A stretch of DNA of 43,189 bases from Bacteroidia bacterium. GTDB lineage: Bacteria > Bacteroidota > Bacteroidia > Cytophagales > Cyclobacteriaceae. The notes beneath the pieces are model-generated. The model saw only the letters and a list, made by a program, of their open reading frames with translations. It had not been told where the DNA came from and ran no database searches. This document shows positions 34,046-41,502 of this stretch, piece after piece. Location of the stretch: NCBI GenBank assembly GCA_030430675.1, contig JAUIKU010000014.1:1-43189 (forward strand), in the 5' to 3' direction. How positions within the stretch are numbered: position 1 is the first letter of the stretch; the number at the start of each line of letters is the position of its first letter. The translations under genes were made by a program, and so were the position numbers.

Positions 34046-35038
34046 CTAGCCGTGCTCCTTCATATACTGTAACAGGTCTTCGAAGCGCTTATCATACATC
34101 GTATGTACGGATTGCATATCGTTTTTCCTTAGCTGAACAATATGGCTGGTATTGGCTATTACCTGTTGCGGTGTTTTAATGCCTGGTATGACAGTGGATA
34201 TTTCAGGATGACTCAGAATAAAACTTAATGCAAAGGCATCCAATGGAATTTCGTATGATTGTGCCAGTGGCCAAATGGTTTCCAGTTCCATCAGGGATCG
34301 ATTGAGGACATCCGGCGTTAGTCGAAAACTGCGGTGGTCCGATACATCAAACCGGGTTGATTTATTGAATTTACCGGTAAGCAGTCCAAACTGCAACGGC
34401 ATTCGGGCGATAATACCCATACCATTTGCGGCAGCTTTCCGAAGTACGGGCAGCGCTTTCTGATTGATAATATTAAAAACCACCTGGAAGCCCGAGCCTG
34501 CCATTTGATCAAACATAAACGCTGCTTCAGGCTCCGGATGGAATGTATTCAATGAGATGCCCCAATACCGGATCTTGCCTTCCTGCCGGAGCTGATCCAT
34601 GGCCTGAATGCAGTCACCCTCTTGTAAATGTTCCAGTTTGGCTGCATGTAACTGGTAAAAATCAATGGTTTCCCTCTTTAAACGCCTGAGACTGGAATCA
34701 CAGGCTTCAATGATATATGGTTTGCTGTAATCCAGATAGATGTGGTTATCCCGGTCGAGGCGATGCCCAACTTTGGTGGCGATAATGACGTCCGATCGAT
34801 TGCCAAATGTCTTTCCAATTAGTGTTTCAGAATGGCCCAGGCCATAGAAATCTGCTGTATCAAAAAAATTAATGCCCTGATCCAAGGCGGTGTGGAGTGC
34901 ATTTATGGAGGTGTTATCGTCAACGTCTCCCCAACCGATGGGAATATCTCCGGCCATGGCTGGTCCGCCAATGGCCCAGGCGCCAAATCCAACTTCGCTC
35001 ACATTCAGATCGGTATTGCCAAATGAACGGTAAATCAT
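34046..35038 (-). CDS. Aldo/keto reductase
   Basis: The 330-residue protein is a complete cytoplasmic aldo/keto reductase with catalytic tetrad Asp60, Tyr65 (FFDTADFYG), Lys89 (IIATKVG) and His131 (YQLHA). ISLNTFHPEPEAA and SLMELETIWPLAQ-type segments precede the C-terminal NADP-binding STVIPGIKTPQQV. It is the last gene of the minus-strand run that starts with the rhamnose genes, so it might handle lactaldehyde or another rhamnose-derived aldehyde. That link is by position only, and the 66-bp gap from DUF1059 leaves co-transcription open. Confidence 0.88.
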   Translation of the reverse strand: MIYRSFGNTDLNVSEVGFGAWAIGGPAMAGDIPIGWGDVDDNTSINALHTALDQGINFFDTADFYGLGHSETLIGKTFGNRSDVIIATKVGHRLDRDNHIYLDYSKPYIIEACDSSLRRLKRETIDFYQLHAAKLEHLQEGDCIQAMDQLRQEGKIRYWGISLNTFHPEPEAAFMFDQMAGSGFQVVFNIINQKALPVLRKAAANGMGIIARMPLQFGLLTGKFNKSTRFDVSDHRSFRLTPDVLNRSLMELETIWPLAQSYEIPLDAFALSFILSHPEISTVIPGIKTPQQVIANTSHIVQLRKNDMQSVHTMYDKRFEDLLQYMKEHG

Positions 35039-35104
35039 AGTAGTTCAAACCTGGGGCATTTGGCTACCTAGCAGTGGTCAATTGATACATGCAATTGTGC
35101 TTTT

Positions 35105-35347
35105 CTACTGATCCACATCCGGTAATGATTCGAACAGGGACTGCTTCTCTTTAAACCATTCCTTCATTGCATCCGGAGCTTTCATCAGATCCTGCATCTG
35201 CTTCATGGCAACCAAGTGCTCCTGATCACCCAGTTGAAACATTTCCATTCCATGCTGTTTGCTCATTTCAGCTATTTCTTCGAAAGTATGGGCTCGGAAT
35301 TCCAAATCACAGGCACCACCCAGTTGTTTACAGGTCATTGCTTTCAT
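35105..35347 (-). CDS. DUF1059 family small protein
   Basis: The 80-residue protein starts with MTCKQLGGACDLEFRAHTFEEIAEMSKQHG, the conserved DUF1059 pattern with Cys residues and a TFEE segment. A C-terminal helix (KEWFKEKQSLFESLPDVDQ) follows. The family is widespread and uncharacterised. It follows the Nramp-like gene by 14 bp and is probably co-transcribed with it. Confidence 0.85.
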   Translation of the reverse strand: MKAMTCKQLGGACDLEFRAHTFEEIAEMSKQHGMEMFQLGDQEHLVAMKQMQDLMKAPDAMKEWFKEKQSLFESLPDVDQ

Positions 35348-35361
35348 AGGTATCTAAATCT

Positions 35362-36597
35362 TTACTCAATGAGTACCATTATTCCCTGGTAGGAAATCAG
35401 CACCGAAAAGACGAAGGCCAGTACCAAACCGGTATTCAGCAGCCAGCCTGCTTTATGCTCACCCATAAGATTGGTGCGGTTTACCAGTATGCCTATACCC
35501 AGTACCACCAGTGGTAATACAAATACCAGGAATACCTGGGTGAGGATCTGGATCTCAATGGGGTTTCCTCCGATCAAGGGCACAGTGAGCCCAATAAGGC
35601 AAACCAGGGCAGTTAATACCCGGAATTGCCGGCTGCTGATATCCAGTTTACCGGTTTTGTAGTCTGCTATTAGCAGGGGAAATATCATTAGTATTGGGAA
35701 GATGGAACTCAGTCCTGCACTAAGAGTCCCCAACAGGAATATGGCAATGGCAAACTTGCCGGCGATAGGAGTGAGGGTTTCCACCATGTCTAATACTTTT
35801 TCCACTGTTTTACCCTCGTGAAACAAGGTGGAAGTAGCTACCATCATAATAGAGCCGCACACTACAAAGATCAAGATCCCGGCATTGATGGCATCTCTTG
35901 ACTGCAAGGCCATATCTTCCATGGTCCAGCCTTTTCCCTGTATGAACAAGGGCCGGGAAAGAAAGGTAGCTGCTGCCATGGTAGTGCCCACAAATGCCAC
36001 CACCATTTGCGCGCCACCGCTGTGGTCGGGAATACTGGGAACCAGCCCGCGGGTTACCTCCACCGGATCGGGGAGAACAATAAAGTTGGATATGACAAAG
36101 CTCAGTCCCATCAGGGTTACAAACAGCGTCAGTAACTTTTCAAACAATGAGAACTTACCGGTAAGCAGGATCAGGTACATGATGATAATAATGATCACTG
36201 CAATGATCAATGTGGCCTGATACTGTATCTCTGACAGCCCTGGAATAAAAATCACCAAGGTCTCATACAAGGCATTTGATGTAATGCCCAGGATACCAAC
36301 CAAGGCGTTCCATTGGCCCAGGGTTACCCCTATAATAATTAGGATGCTGATGATGGAGCCCCATTTCAAGTGCTTCTTGAATGCGAATAACGCCGATTCA
36401 CCGGTGACAAGGTAGTAGCGGCCGTAGGCTTCCATCAGCGCCCAGGAAAACAGGCAGCTGACCAGTAAAACCCAAAGTAATTGCATGCCGAAGCGACTCC
36501 CGGAAACCGTCATGGTGGTGACACTTCCGGTACCAATGGTATATCCAATGGCGAAAATAGCCGGCCCAAACTGTAAGATTGATCGCTTTAGTTTCAA
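35362..36597 (-). CDS. Nramp-like membrane transporter lacking the DPGN metal motif
   Basis: The 411-residue integral membrane protein has about 11 helices. Aligning FGPAIFAIGYTIGTGSVTTMTVSG with Nramp helix 1 needs no gap and shows that the metal-binding DPGN has become G-T-G-S (residues 22-25). Helix 6, normally with a Met-Pro-His core, reads AFVGTTMAAATFLS. It belongs to the Nramp superfamily by overall pattern but should not bind Mn/Fe in the canonical way. Similar non-metal-site members occur in environmental Bacteroidota and Planctomycetota. Substrate is unknown. Confidence 0.8.
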   Translation of the reverse strand: MKLKRSILQFGPAIFAIGYTIGTGSVTTMTVSGSRFGMQLLWVLLVSCLFSWALMEAYGRYYLVTGESALFAFKKHLKWGSIISILIIIGVTLGQWNALVGILGITSNALYETLVIFIPGLSEIQYQATLIIAVIIIIIMYLILLTGKFSLFEKLLTLFVTLMGLSFVISNFIVLPDPVEVTRGLVPSIPDHSGGAQMVVAFVGTTMAAATFLSRPLFIQGKGWTMEDMALQSRDAINAGILIFVVCGSIMMVATSTLFHEGKTVEKVLDMVETLTPIAGKFAIAIFLLGTLSAGLSSIFPILMIFPLLIADYKTGKLDISSRQFRVLTALVCLIGLTVPLIGGNPIEIQILTQVFLVFVLPLVVLGIGILVNRTNLMGEHKAGWLLNTGLVLAFVFSVLISYQGIMVLIE

Positions 36598-36689
36598 AAA
36601 TATTAGATTTGGCGGCTGGTAATATATGAAAAAGAATGCAACCCAATAGCATAGCTCCGGGTATTCCTAAGAATTGCCAGGTTACCGGC

Positions 36690-37364
36690 TCAGTTAGCGT
36701 CTATAACCAGACCACTTCCTGAAATATTGGATGTGATGGTGGGATTTCCTTTGTAAAAAACATTGCCGGCACCATTGATTGTTACGTTCAGTACGTCTGT
36801 GGCGGTGGTCTCCACGTTTCCGGAACCCATAATGTTTATGTCACAAGTGTTGGAGGTCAGCTCAAATGCATGCACATTGCCCACGCCCGAGCTGTTAATA
36901 TCTATATTATTAGCTGTTCCGTTTAACGTCAGTCCGCCAACACCACTGATGAAGATTTCCAGATCATCAAGATCAAAACTGTTTTGTCCGGTAATATCGC
37001 CTATTCCTGCAATATTGAGCCCCTCTATTTCAGGGATAGAAATATAAATATCCAGTTTCTCAACCTGTCCGTCCACACATTCGTCGAATTCAATAAGCAG
37101 TTGCTGATTAGTTACCCTGGTTTCCAGCAGAGGTAAAATATTTTCGTGGGTTTCGATTCTCACCATCTGCGGCGATTCCTGGGTCAAAAATATATTGCCT
37201 AACCCTTCTAATGAAATGCTGTTAAAATCTTCCAACTGGCGATTTTCACTAATTATGTTGTTGGACGGAATAAGGCAACTCGATCCGTCATCACTATCAC
37301 AACCTGACTGAACCACTAGTGCAAACAGTAATATTGCCAAGTTTTTGAAGATGGTTTTTCTCAT
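36690..37364 (-). CDS. GIN-domain (DUF2807) lipoprotein
   Basis: The 224-residue protein has a lipoprotein leader (lipobox QSGC). The rest is a repetitive beta-solenoid typical of head-GIN domains: FNSISLEGLGNIFLTQ, LNIAGIGDITG, FISGVGGLTLNG, INSSGVGNVHAF, NIMGSGNVETT, TINGAGNVFYKG and ISGSGLVIDAN. These are common cell-surface or periplasmic proteins of Bacteroidota with putative adhesive or auto-transporter-like roles. It interrupts the transporter genes on the same strand and shows no obvious link to sugar metabolism. Confidence 0.9.
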   Translation of the reverse strand: MRKTIFKNLAILLFALVVQSGCDSDDGSSCLIPSNNIISENRQLEDFNSISLEGLGNIFLTQESPQMVRIETHENILPLLETRVTNQQLLIEFDECVDGQVEKLDIYISIPEIEGLNIAGIGDITGQNSFDLDDLEIFISGVGGLTLNGTANNIDINSSGVGNVHAFELTSNTCDINIMGSGNVETTATDVLNVTINGAGNVFYKGNPTITSNISGSGLVIDAN

Positions 37365-37417
37365 ATACCAATATAGCAGATACCCCGGATATTTTCAATG
37401 AATCACATCCGGCGTTC

Positions 37418-38824
37418 CTATTGCCTAATCATTCCCCTGCTTTGGAACCACCTGCTTAACACCAAAAACAACAGCCCGCAACTCAGCCAGGCGGGGAGTG
37501 TTACGAATGACAGGAAGATATCCTGTGACCAGGAGATGTAGTAGAAAATAATGAAACTCAATCCCCAGGCCAGCAATACCGCCATATTCACCTTGATACC
37601 GGAGGTTTCGGCATAGTTGGGAGTGATCCCTGCCCTTCGGGCAAAGAAGTGCTCAAACACAATAACAGCGCCTACCGGGGCCAGAATAAAACCGTATAAG
37701 GCTACGAAGCCCAGTAGTTTCATGGCTATGGCAGGAAATAATCCCGCAATAGTGGCGATGGCACCTGCCAGTATGGTCACCCAGAAAGTGGAAGCTTTGG
37801 GAATAATGGCCTGAAAGGCCAGACCGGCGCGGTAAATGGTGGGGTTTGCGGTAGTCCAGCCAGCGATAACCACTGCCAGTATACCGAAGATACCGATGGC
37901 ATTATAAGCCAGGGGACCAGGAGCCACCGGCGGTGCTTCGTTATTGGCCAGGAATCCCTGGGCTTCCGGCGATTGCAAATAGACGGCATACAACAAAGCG
38001 GCTGCGATCCAGGCCACATAATGGCCAATGTACATCCCGGCGGCAGTAGTCCAGGCGGATTGTGGCCTTTTGGCATACCTGAAAACAGTGAGGTCGGACA
38101 TGCCGATATGCATGGCGGCATTGGCGAACCACGACCACAACACCACGTGCCAGAAGGTGTATTTTATCTGACCCGGAAAGGGGTCTGATCCTTCGCCCCA
38201 CAGCGCCCAGAATTCAGAGAAATTGGAAACGCCCAGCTGACCTAATGACACAAAGCCACAGGCCAGAAAGCCCAAAATGATCAGGGGAGACATCCAGTTA
38301 GCAGCTTTTGACACTGAATTGTAACCTCTGGCGGCAATTATGGCAATCAATGCCCCCAAAACCAGCACAATTACTACCCAGGTGGCACTGTTGGGCAGGG
38401 TATCGGTTAGTTTTGGCATTTGCATATCAAAAGGAATACCCACTGCGGTGGCGGAAACTGTGATCATAGCTCCCGCCAGAAAACAGAAAAGCACCCCGTT
38501 GGCCAGGTTGTAAAAGGTTACCAGGTTCTTACCACATATTTTTTCCAGTTGATAGTATAGGGTAAGGCGATGCTTTACGGCGATTTCTGCTGTCAGATAT
38601 CGCCAGCTCAATACTGCCATCAAATTGCCTAGCAACAGACCGATGATCAGGTCGAAAGCGCTCACCCCGGCAGTCAGAAAAAGTGGCCCAATCATAAACT
38701 CCGTCCCGGCCGCATGTTCTCCCGCATACATGCCCAGAAAGCTTTTCCAGTTTTTTAGATTTTCTTTGGGCACTGGTTGCCGTTCAAATTCCTGGGTCTG
38801 AGTGGTAGGGTGTTCTGTTGACAT
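37418..38824 (-). CDS. NCS1-type (purine-cytosine permease-like) transporter
   Basis: The 468-residue protein has about 12 membrane helices and the N-terminal pattern of the nucleobase:cation symporter-1 family (WKSFLGMYAGEHAAGTEFMIGPLFLTAGVS). Internal segments HVVLWSWFANAAMHIGMSDLTVFRYAK and AGWTTANPTIYRAGLAFQAI correspond to the central substrate/sodium-binding helices. It begins 22 bp downstream of the rhamnulokinase-like gene on the same strand, so is likely part of the rhamnose operon. No RhaT-type symporter is visible. Whether it carries rhamnose, another cluster substrate or a nucleobase is unresolved. Confidence 0.83.
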   Translation of the reverse strand: MSTEHPTTQTQEFERQPVPKENLKNWKSFLGMYAGEHAAGTEFMIGPLFLTAGVSAFDLIIGLLLGNLMAVLSWRYLTAEIAVKHRLTLYYQLEKICGKNLVTFYNLANGVLFCFLAGAMITVSATAVGIPFDMQMPKLTDTLPNSATWVVIVLVLGALIAIIAARGYNSVSKAANWMSPLIILGFLACGFVSLGQLGVSNFSEFWALWGEGSDPFPGQIKYTFWHVVLWSWFANAAMHIGMSDLTVFRYAKRPQSAWTTAAGMYIGHYVAWIAAALLYAVYLQSPEAQGFLANNEAPPVAPGPLAYNAIGIFGILAVVIAGWTTANPTIYRAGLAFQAIIPKASTFWVTILAGAIATIAGLFPAIAMKLLGFVALYGFILAPVGAVIVFEHFFARRAGITPNYAETSGIKVNMAVLLAWGLSFIIFYYISWSQDIFLSFVTLPAWLSCGLLFLVLSRWFQSRGMIRQ

Positions 38825-38846
38825 AGTTTGGATGCTTATACCATGG

Positions 38847-40205
38847 TTAGACCGGCTTTTTCATTGCATATTTCTTTTTTAGAAATTTCTTGTTCAGTTC
38901 GGGCTTACTGGTGACAATAGCGGCCCCTAAAGCGGATCCCAATGGCGATTTGGTAGTTCTCAATTTATAACCTTGAAAATGGTGTGCCAGCATTTGCACG
39001 AACAGATCGTTGTCGGCAAAACCACCATCAATATAGATTTTTTTTATGGGAGTGCCACCCATAGCTCTCCTGATACATTGCACCTGTAGTTCCACCAGTT
39101 CCCACACCAATTGATGCAAAGCCTGCTCGAAGGTTTTGAAAGTGGAGAAATCTGTGCTTTCGGGCGCTGCCCGCTGCTGGTCTATATGCTCGAATCTGAA
39201 CTTTAATGCCGGGTCTGACTTCAGTTTGTTGAAAAATTCCCGGTCAAATACCACATCGCGGTGATAGCCATAGGTTTTATTGAAATGCTGATGAAGGTTT
39301 ATTACCTGGGTGCGGTATTCATGACCCAGGAACAACCGGCAGGCCCTTACCGGCTGCCCGTGAATTCTGAGATAATTGAGACAATCATGTTCAAGGTCAT
39401 CGTCGGATAGCTGGTCCTTGCTGAATCCATTAAGGGCAATACTCCAGGTTCCGGTGGAAACCAGCAGAAAGGGTTTTTGGTCCGCTCTTATGTAGGGCAG
39501 TAACGCTGCAGAGCTGTCGTGAATCCCAACACCCACCTTTATTTGCCTGGACTGGAATTTCCTAAGTACTGAGGCATCGGTGTTGACCAGCGGTGGCAGT
39601 ATGTCATTGATCGATTCACGGTACACCCATTCGTGGTAGTCTTGCTTCTCAAAGTTCCAGAGTGTGGTGTGACACCCAATACTGGTGTAATCGCTGATCG
39701 GGTTGCCGGTAAACAAATAGCTCAGGTACTGCGGCAGGTGTAATGACCATTTGACTTTTTCAAAGATTTCCGGTTTGCGGTGCTTCAAACAGTAAAGCTG
39801 TAAACCCGAATTCAAAAAGCCCAGATCCGGGGACGCGGTTTCCCGGCACAATTTGGAGGTCCCTCCATACTTTTGATAAAATGAGTCAAACAGGTCTCTG
39901 GGAGCCGGCTTAAGATAGTCATATAGTGGTGCAACCGGTTTGCCATCTGCCCCGATATGTACAAAACTGGCACCATAGGCTGAGAAGTTAAGGGCCTGTA
40001 TTTTGAATTTGCTTTTGGAACATACCTGGTTGAATATTTTCTTCATCCATGCTTCGATGGCCTCTAGGTCTTCGCATGGGTCTCCGTCATCATCTTCTAC
40101 CGGATCGAAACGAATGTATTCCTTGAATACCTCCTGGTAGTTCTTGTCGAAAAGGAAAAACTTCTTGTTGGTTTTACCAATATCGAAGACCGCGGTGACC
40201 TTCAT
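38847..40205 (-). CDS. rhaK: Rhamnulokinase-like FGGY carbohydrate kinase
   Basis: The 452-residue protein starts with VFDIGKTNKKFFLFD, the first phosphate loop of FGGY kinases. ALNFSAYGASFVHIG, LVSTGTWSIALNGFS (second phosphate motif) and YIDGGFADNDLFVQMLAHHF (adenosine-binding region) follow. Position between a RhaI-type isomerase and upstream of the NCS1 permease identifies it as the kinase for L-rhamnulose, although fuculose or similar ketoses cannot be excluded. Its ATG overlaps the isomerase stop (TAATG), implying translational coupling. Confidence 0.87.
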   Translation of the reverse strand: MKVTAVFDIGKTNKKFFLFDKNYQEVFKEYIRFDPVEDDDGDPCEDLEAIEAWMKKIFNQVCSKSKFKIQALNFSAYGASFVHIGADGKPVAPLYDYLKPAPRDLFDSFYQKYGGTSKLCRETASPDLGFLNSGLQLYCLKHRKPEIFEKVKWSLHLPQYLSYLFTGNPISDYTSIGCHTTLWNFEKQDYHEWVYRESINDILPPLVNTDASVLRKFQSRQIKVGVGIHDSSAALLPYIRADQKPFLLVSTGTWSIALNGFSKDQLSDDDLEHDCLNYLRIHGQPVRACRLFLGHEYRTQVINLHQHFNKTYGYHRDVVFDREFFNKLKSDPALKFRFEHIDQQRAAPESTDFSTFKTFEQALHQLVWELVELQVQCIRRAMGGTPIKKIYIDGGFADNDLFVQMLAHHFQGYKLRTTKSPLGSALGAAIVTSKPELNKKFLKKKYAMKKPV

Positions 40206-41479
40206 TATAAACCGGTAGCCACGGTTTTCAGCCCTCTTTCTGCTATCAGCTTCTCCCGAACACCCGCCTTCCGATAAGCGCCTATAGGGTCGATGGCCCC
40301 GCCGGCACGTTTACGGGCCTCTCTTAACAATGGGCGCAGGTCGCTTCGATAGGAATTTTGCAGGATCTCCTGGGCCTGGGTGACATCGTTGGCATTTCGC
40401 GCCTGCTCCAGGGCGTCACGGTCAACCGTCAGCGCCTGGGCATAGGCCAGCGTGATGGCCTCAAGACTTTGCATCAGATCTTCCATGGGATCCTTGAGGT
40501 TGTGACTGGCATCAATCATCCAGGCAGGAGCCGGATTGTTTTCAGGTATGTTCACCAGCTCGTTGAATATCAGGAATAACTGGTAGGGTTTGATGGCACC
40601 TACCGTAAGGTCATCATCGCCATACTTGCTGTCATTAAAATGAAATCCCCCCAATTTGCCCCGCCAGAGCAGGGTGGCCACGATTTGCTCAATGTTGGTA
40701 TTGGGAAGGTGATGGCCCAGGTCCACCAGACAGTAAGCATTCTCCCCGCATTCGTTAGCCAGTAGGTGAGAAGTACCCCAGTCCTGGATCACAGTACTGT
40801 AGAAACTCGGCTCGTAGGGCTTGTACTCAATAAACAATTTCCAATCCGGAGGCATATACCGGTAGATTTCCTGTAAACTGTCCAGGGTGCGGGCCAGTGC
40901 TTCCCGGAAATTTAACTGGCCTGGAAACGACGAACCATCCGCCAGCCAAACGGTAAGACTTTTGGACCCCAGCGAAACGCCAATATCAATAACCTGTTTG
41001 TTGTGATCCACCGCCTGTTCCCTGACATTGCGATCGGTATGGCAAAGAGAACCAAACTTGTAACTGTGCTGCTGGTGCTCCGGTTGGTCCTGAAAGGTAT
41101 TGGAATTCATGGCATCGAATATCAGGCCCTCATCCGCCGCCAGTTTCCGGATTACCTCAGGATCGCCGGGGACATCCCAGGGAATGTGCAGTGAAATAGC
41201 CCCTGCCGATTGGGTTAATGCATGAATAATACCCACATCCCGGATCTTTTCTTCCAGGTTGGCGGGCTCTCCTCCGTATGAAAAGCGCCCGAAGCGTGTG
41301 CCTCCGGCCCCCAGTGCCCAGCTGGGTATGGCCACCTGGAACTGCTGGAGTTTATTGATCAACGCCTCGGTATTGATGCCTTTTTGTTGGAATTGTTCCT
41401 GAAGAAATTCGAATTGTTGATGGTGCCGGGATTCACTGCTGTGATTCAATTCCCGTACCAGTTCCGTATTTATTCTCAT
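40205..41479 (-). CDS. rhaI: L-rhamnose isomerase, RhaI type
   Basis: The 424-residue TIM-barrel isomerase belongs to the Pseudomonas/Bacillus RhaI group rather than the E. coli RhaA group. IPSWALGAGGTRFGRF and ISLHIPWDVPGD are near the N-terminus. Metal ligands are visible in LFIEYKPYEPSFY (Glu), CLVDLGHHLPNT (Asp, His) and GFHFNDSKYGDDDL (His, Asp). It converts L-rhamnose to L-rhamnulose in the cytoplasm. It starts 23 bp after the RhaD fusion gene and its stop overlaps the kinase start. Confidence 0.9.
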   Translation of the reverse strand: MRINTELVRELNHSSESRHHQQFEFLQEQFQQKGINTEALINKLQQFQVAIPSWALGAGGTRFGRFSYGGEPANLEEKIRDVGIIHALTQSAGAISLHIPWDVPGDPEVIRKLAADEGLIFDAMNSNTFQDQPEHQQHSYKFGSLCHTDRNVREQAVDHNKQVIDIGVSLGSKSLTVWLADGSSFPGQLNFREALARTLDSLQEIYRYMPPDWKLFIEYKPYEPSFYSTVIQDWGTSHLLANECGENAYCLVDLGHHLPNTNIEQIVATLLWRGKLGGFHFNDSKYGDDDLTVGAIKPYQLFLIFNELVNIPENNPAPAWMIDASHNLKDPMEDLMQSLEAITLAYAQALTVDRDALEQARNANDVTQAQEILQNSYRSDLRPLLREARKRAGGAIDPIGAYRKAGVREKLIAERGLKTVATGL

Positions 41480-41502
41480 AATCGTAATTCGTAATTTCTA
41501 AT

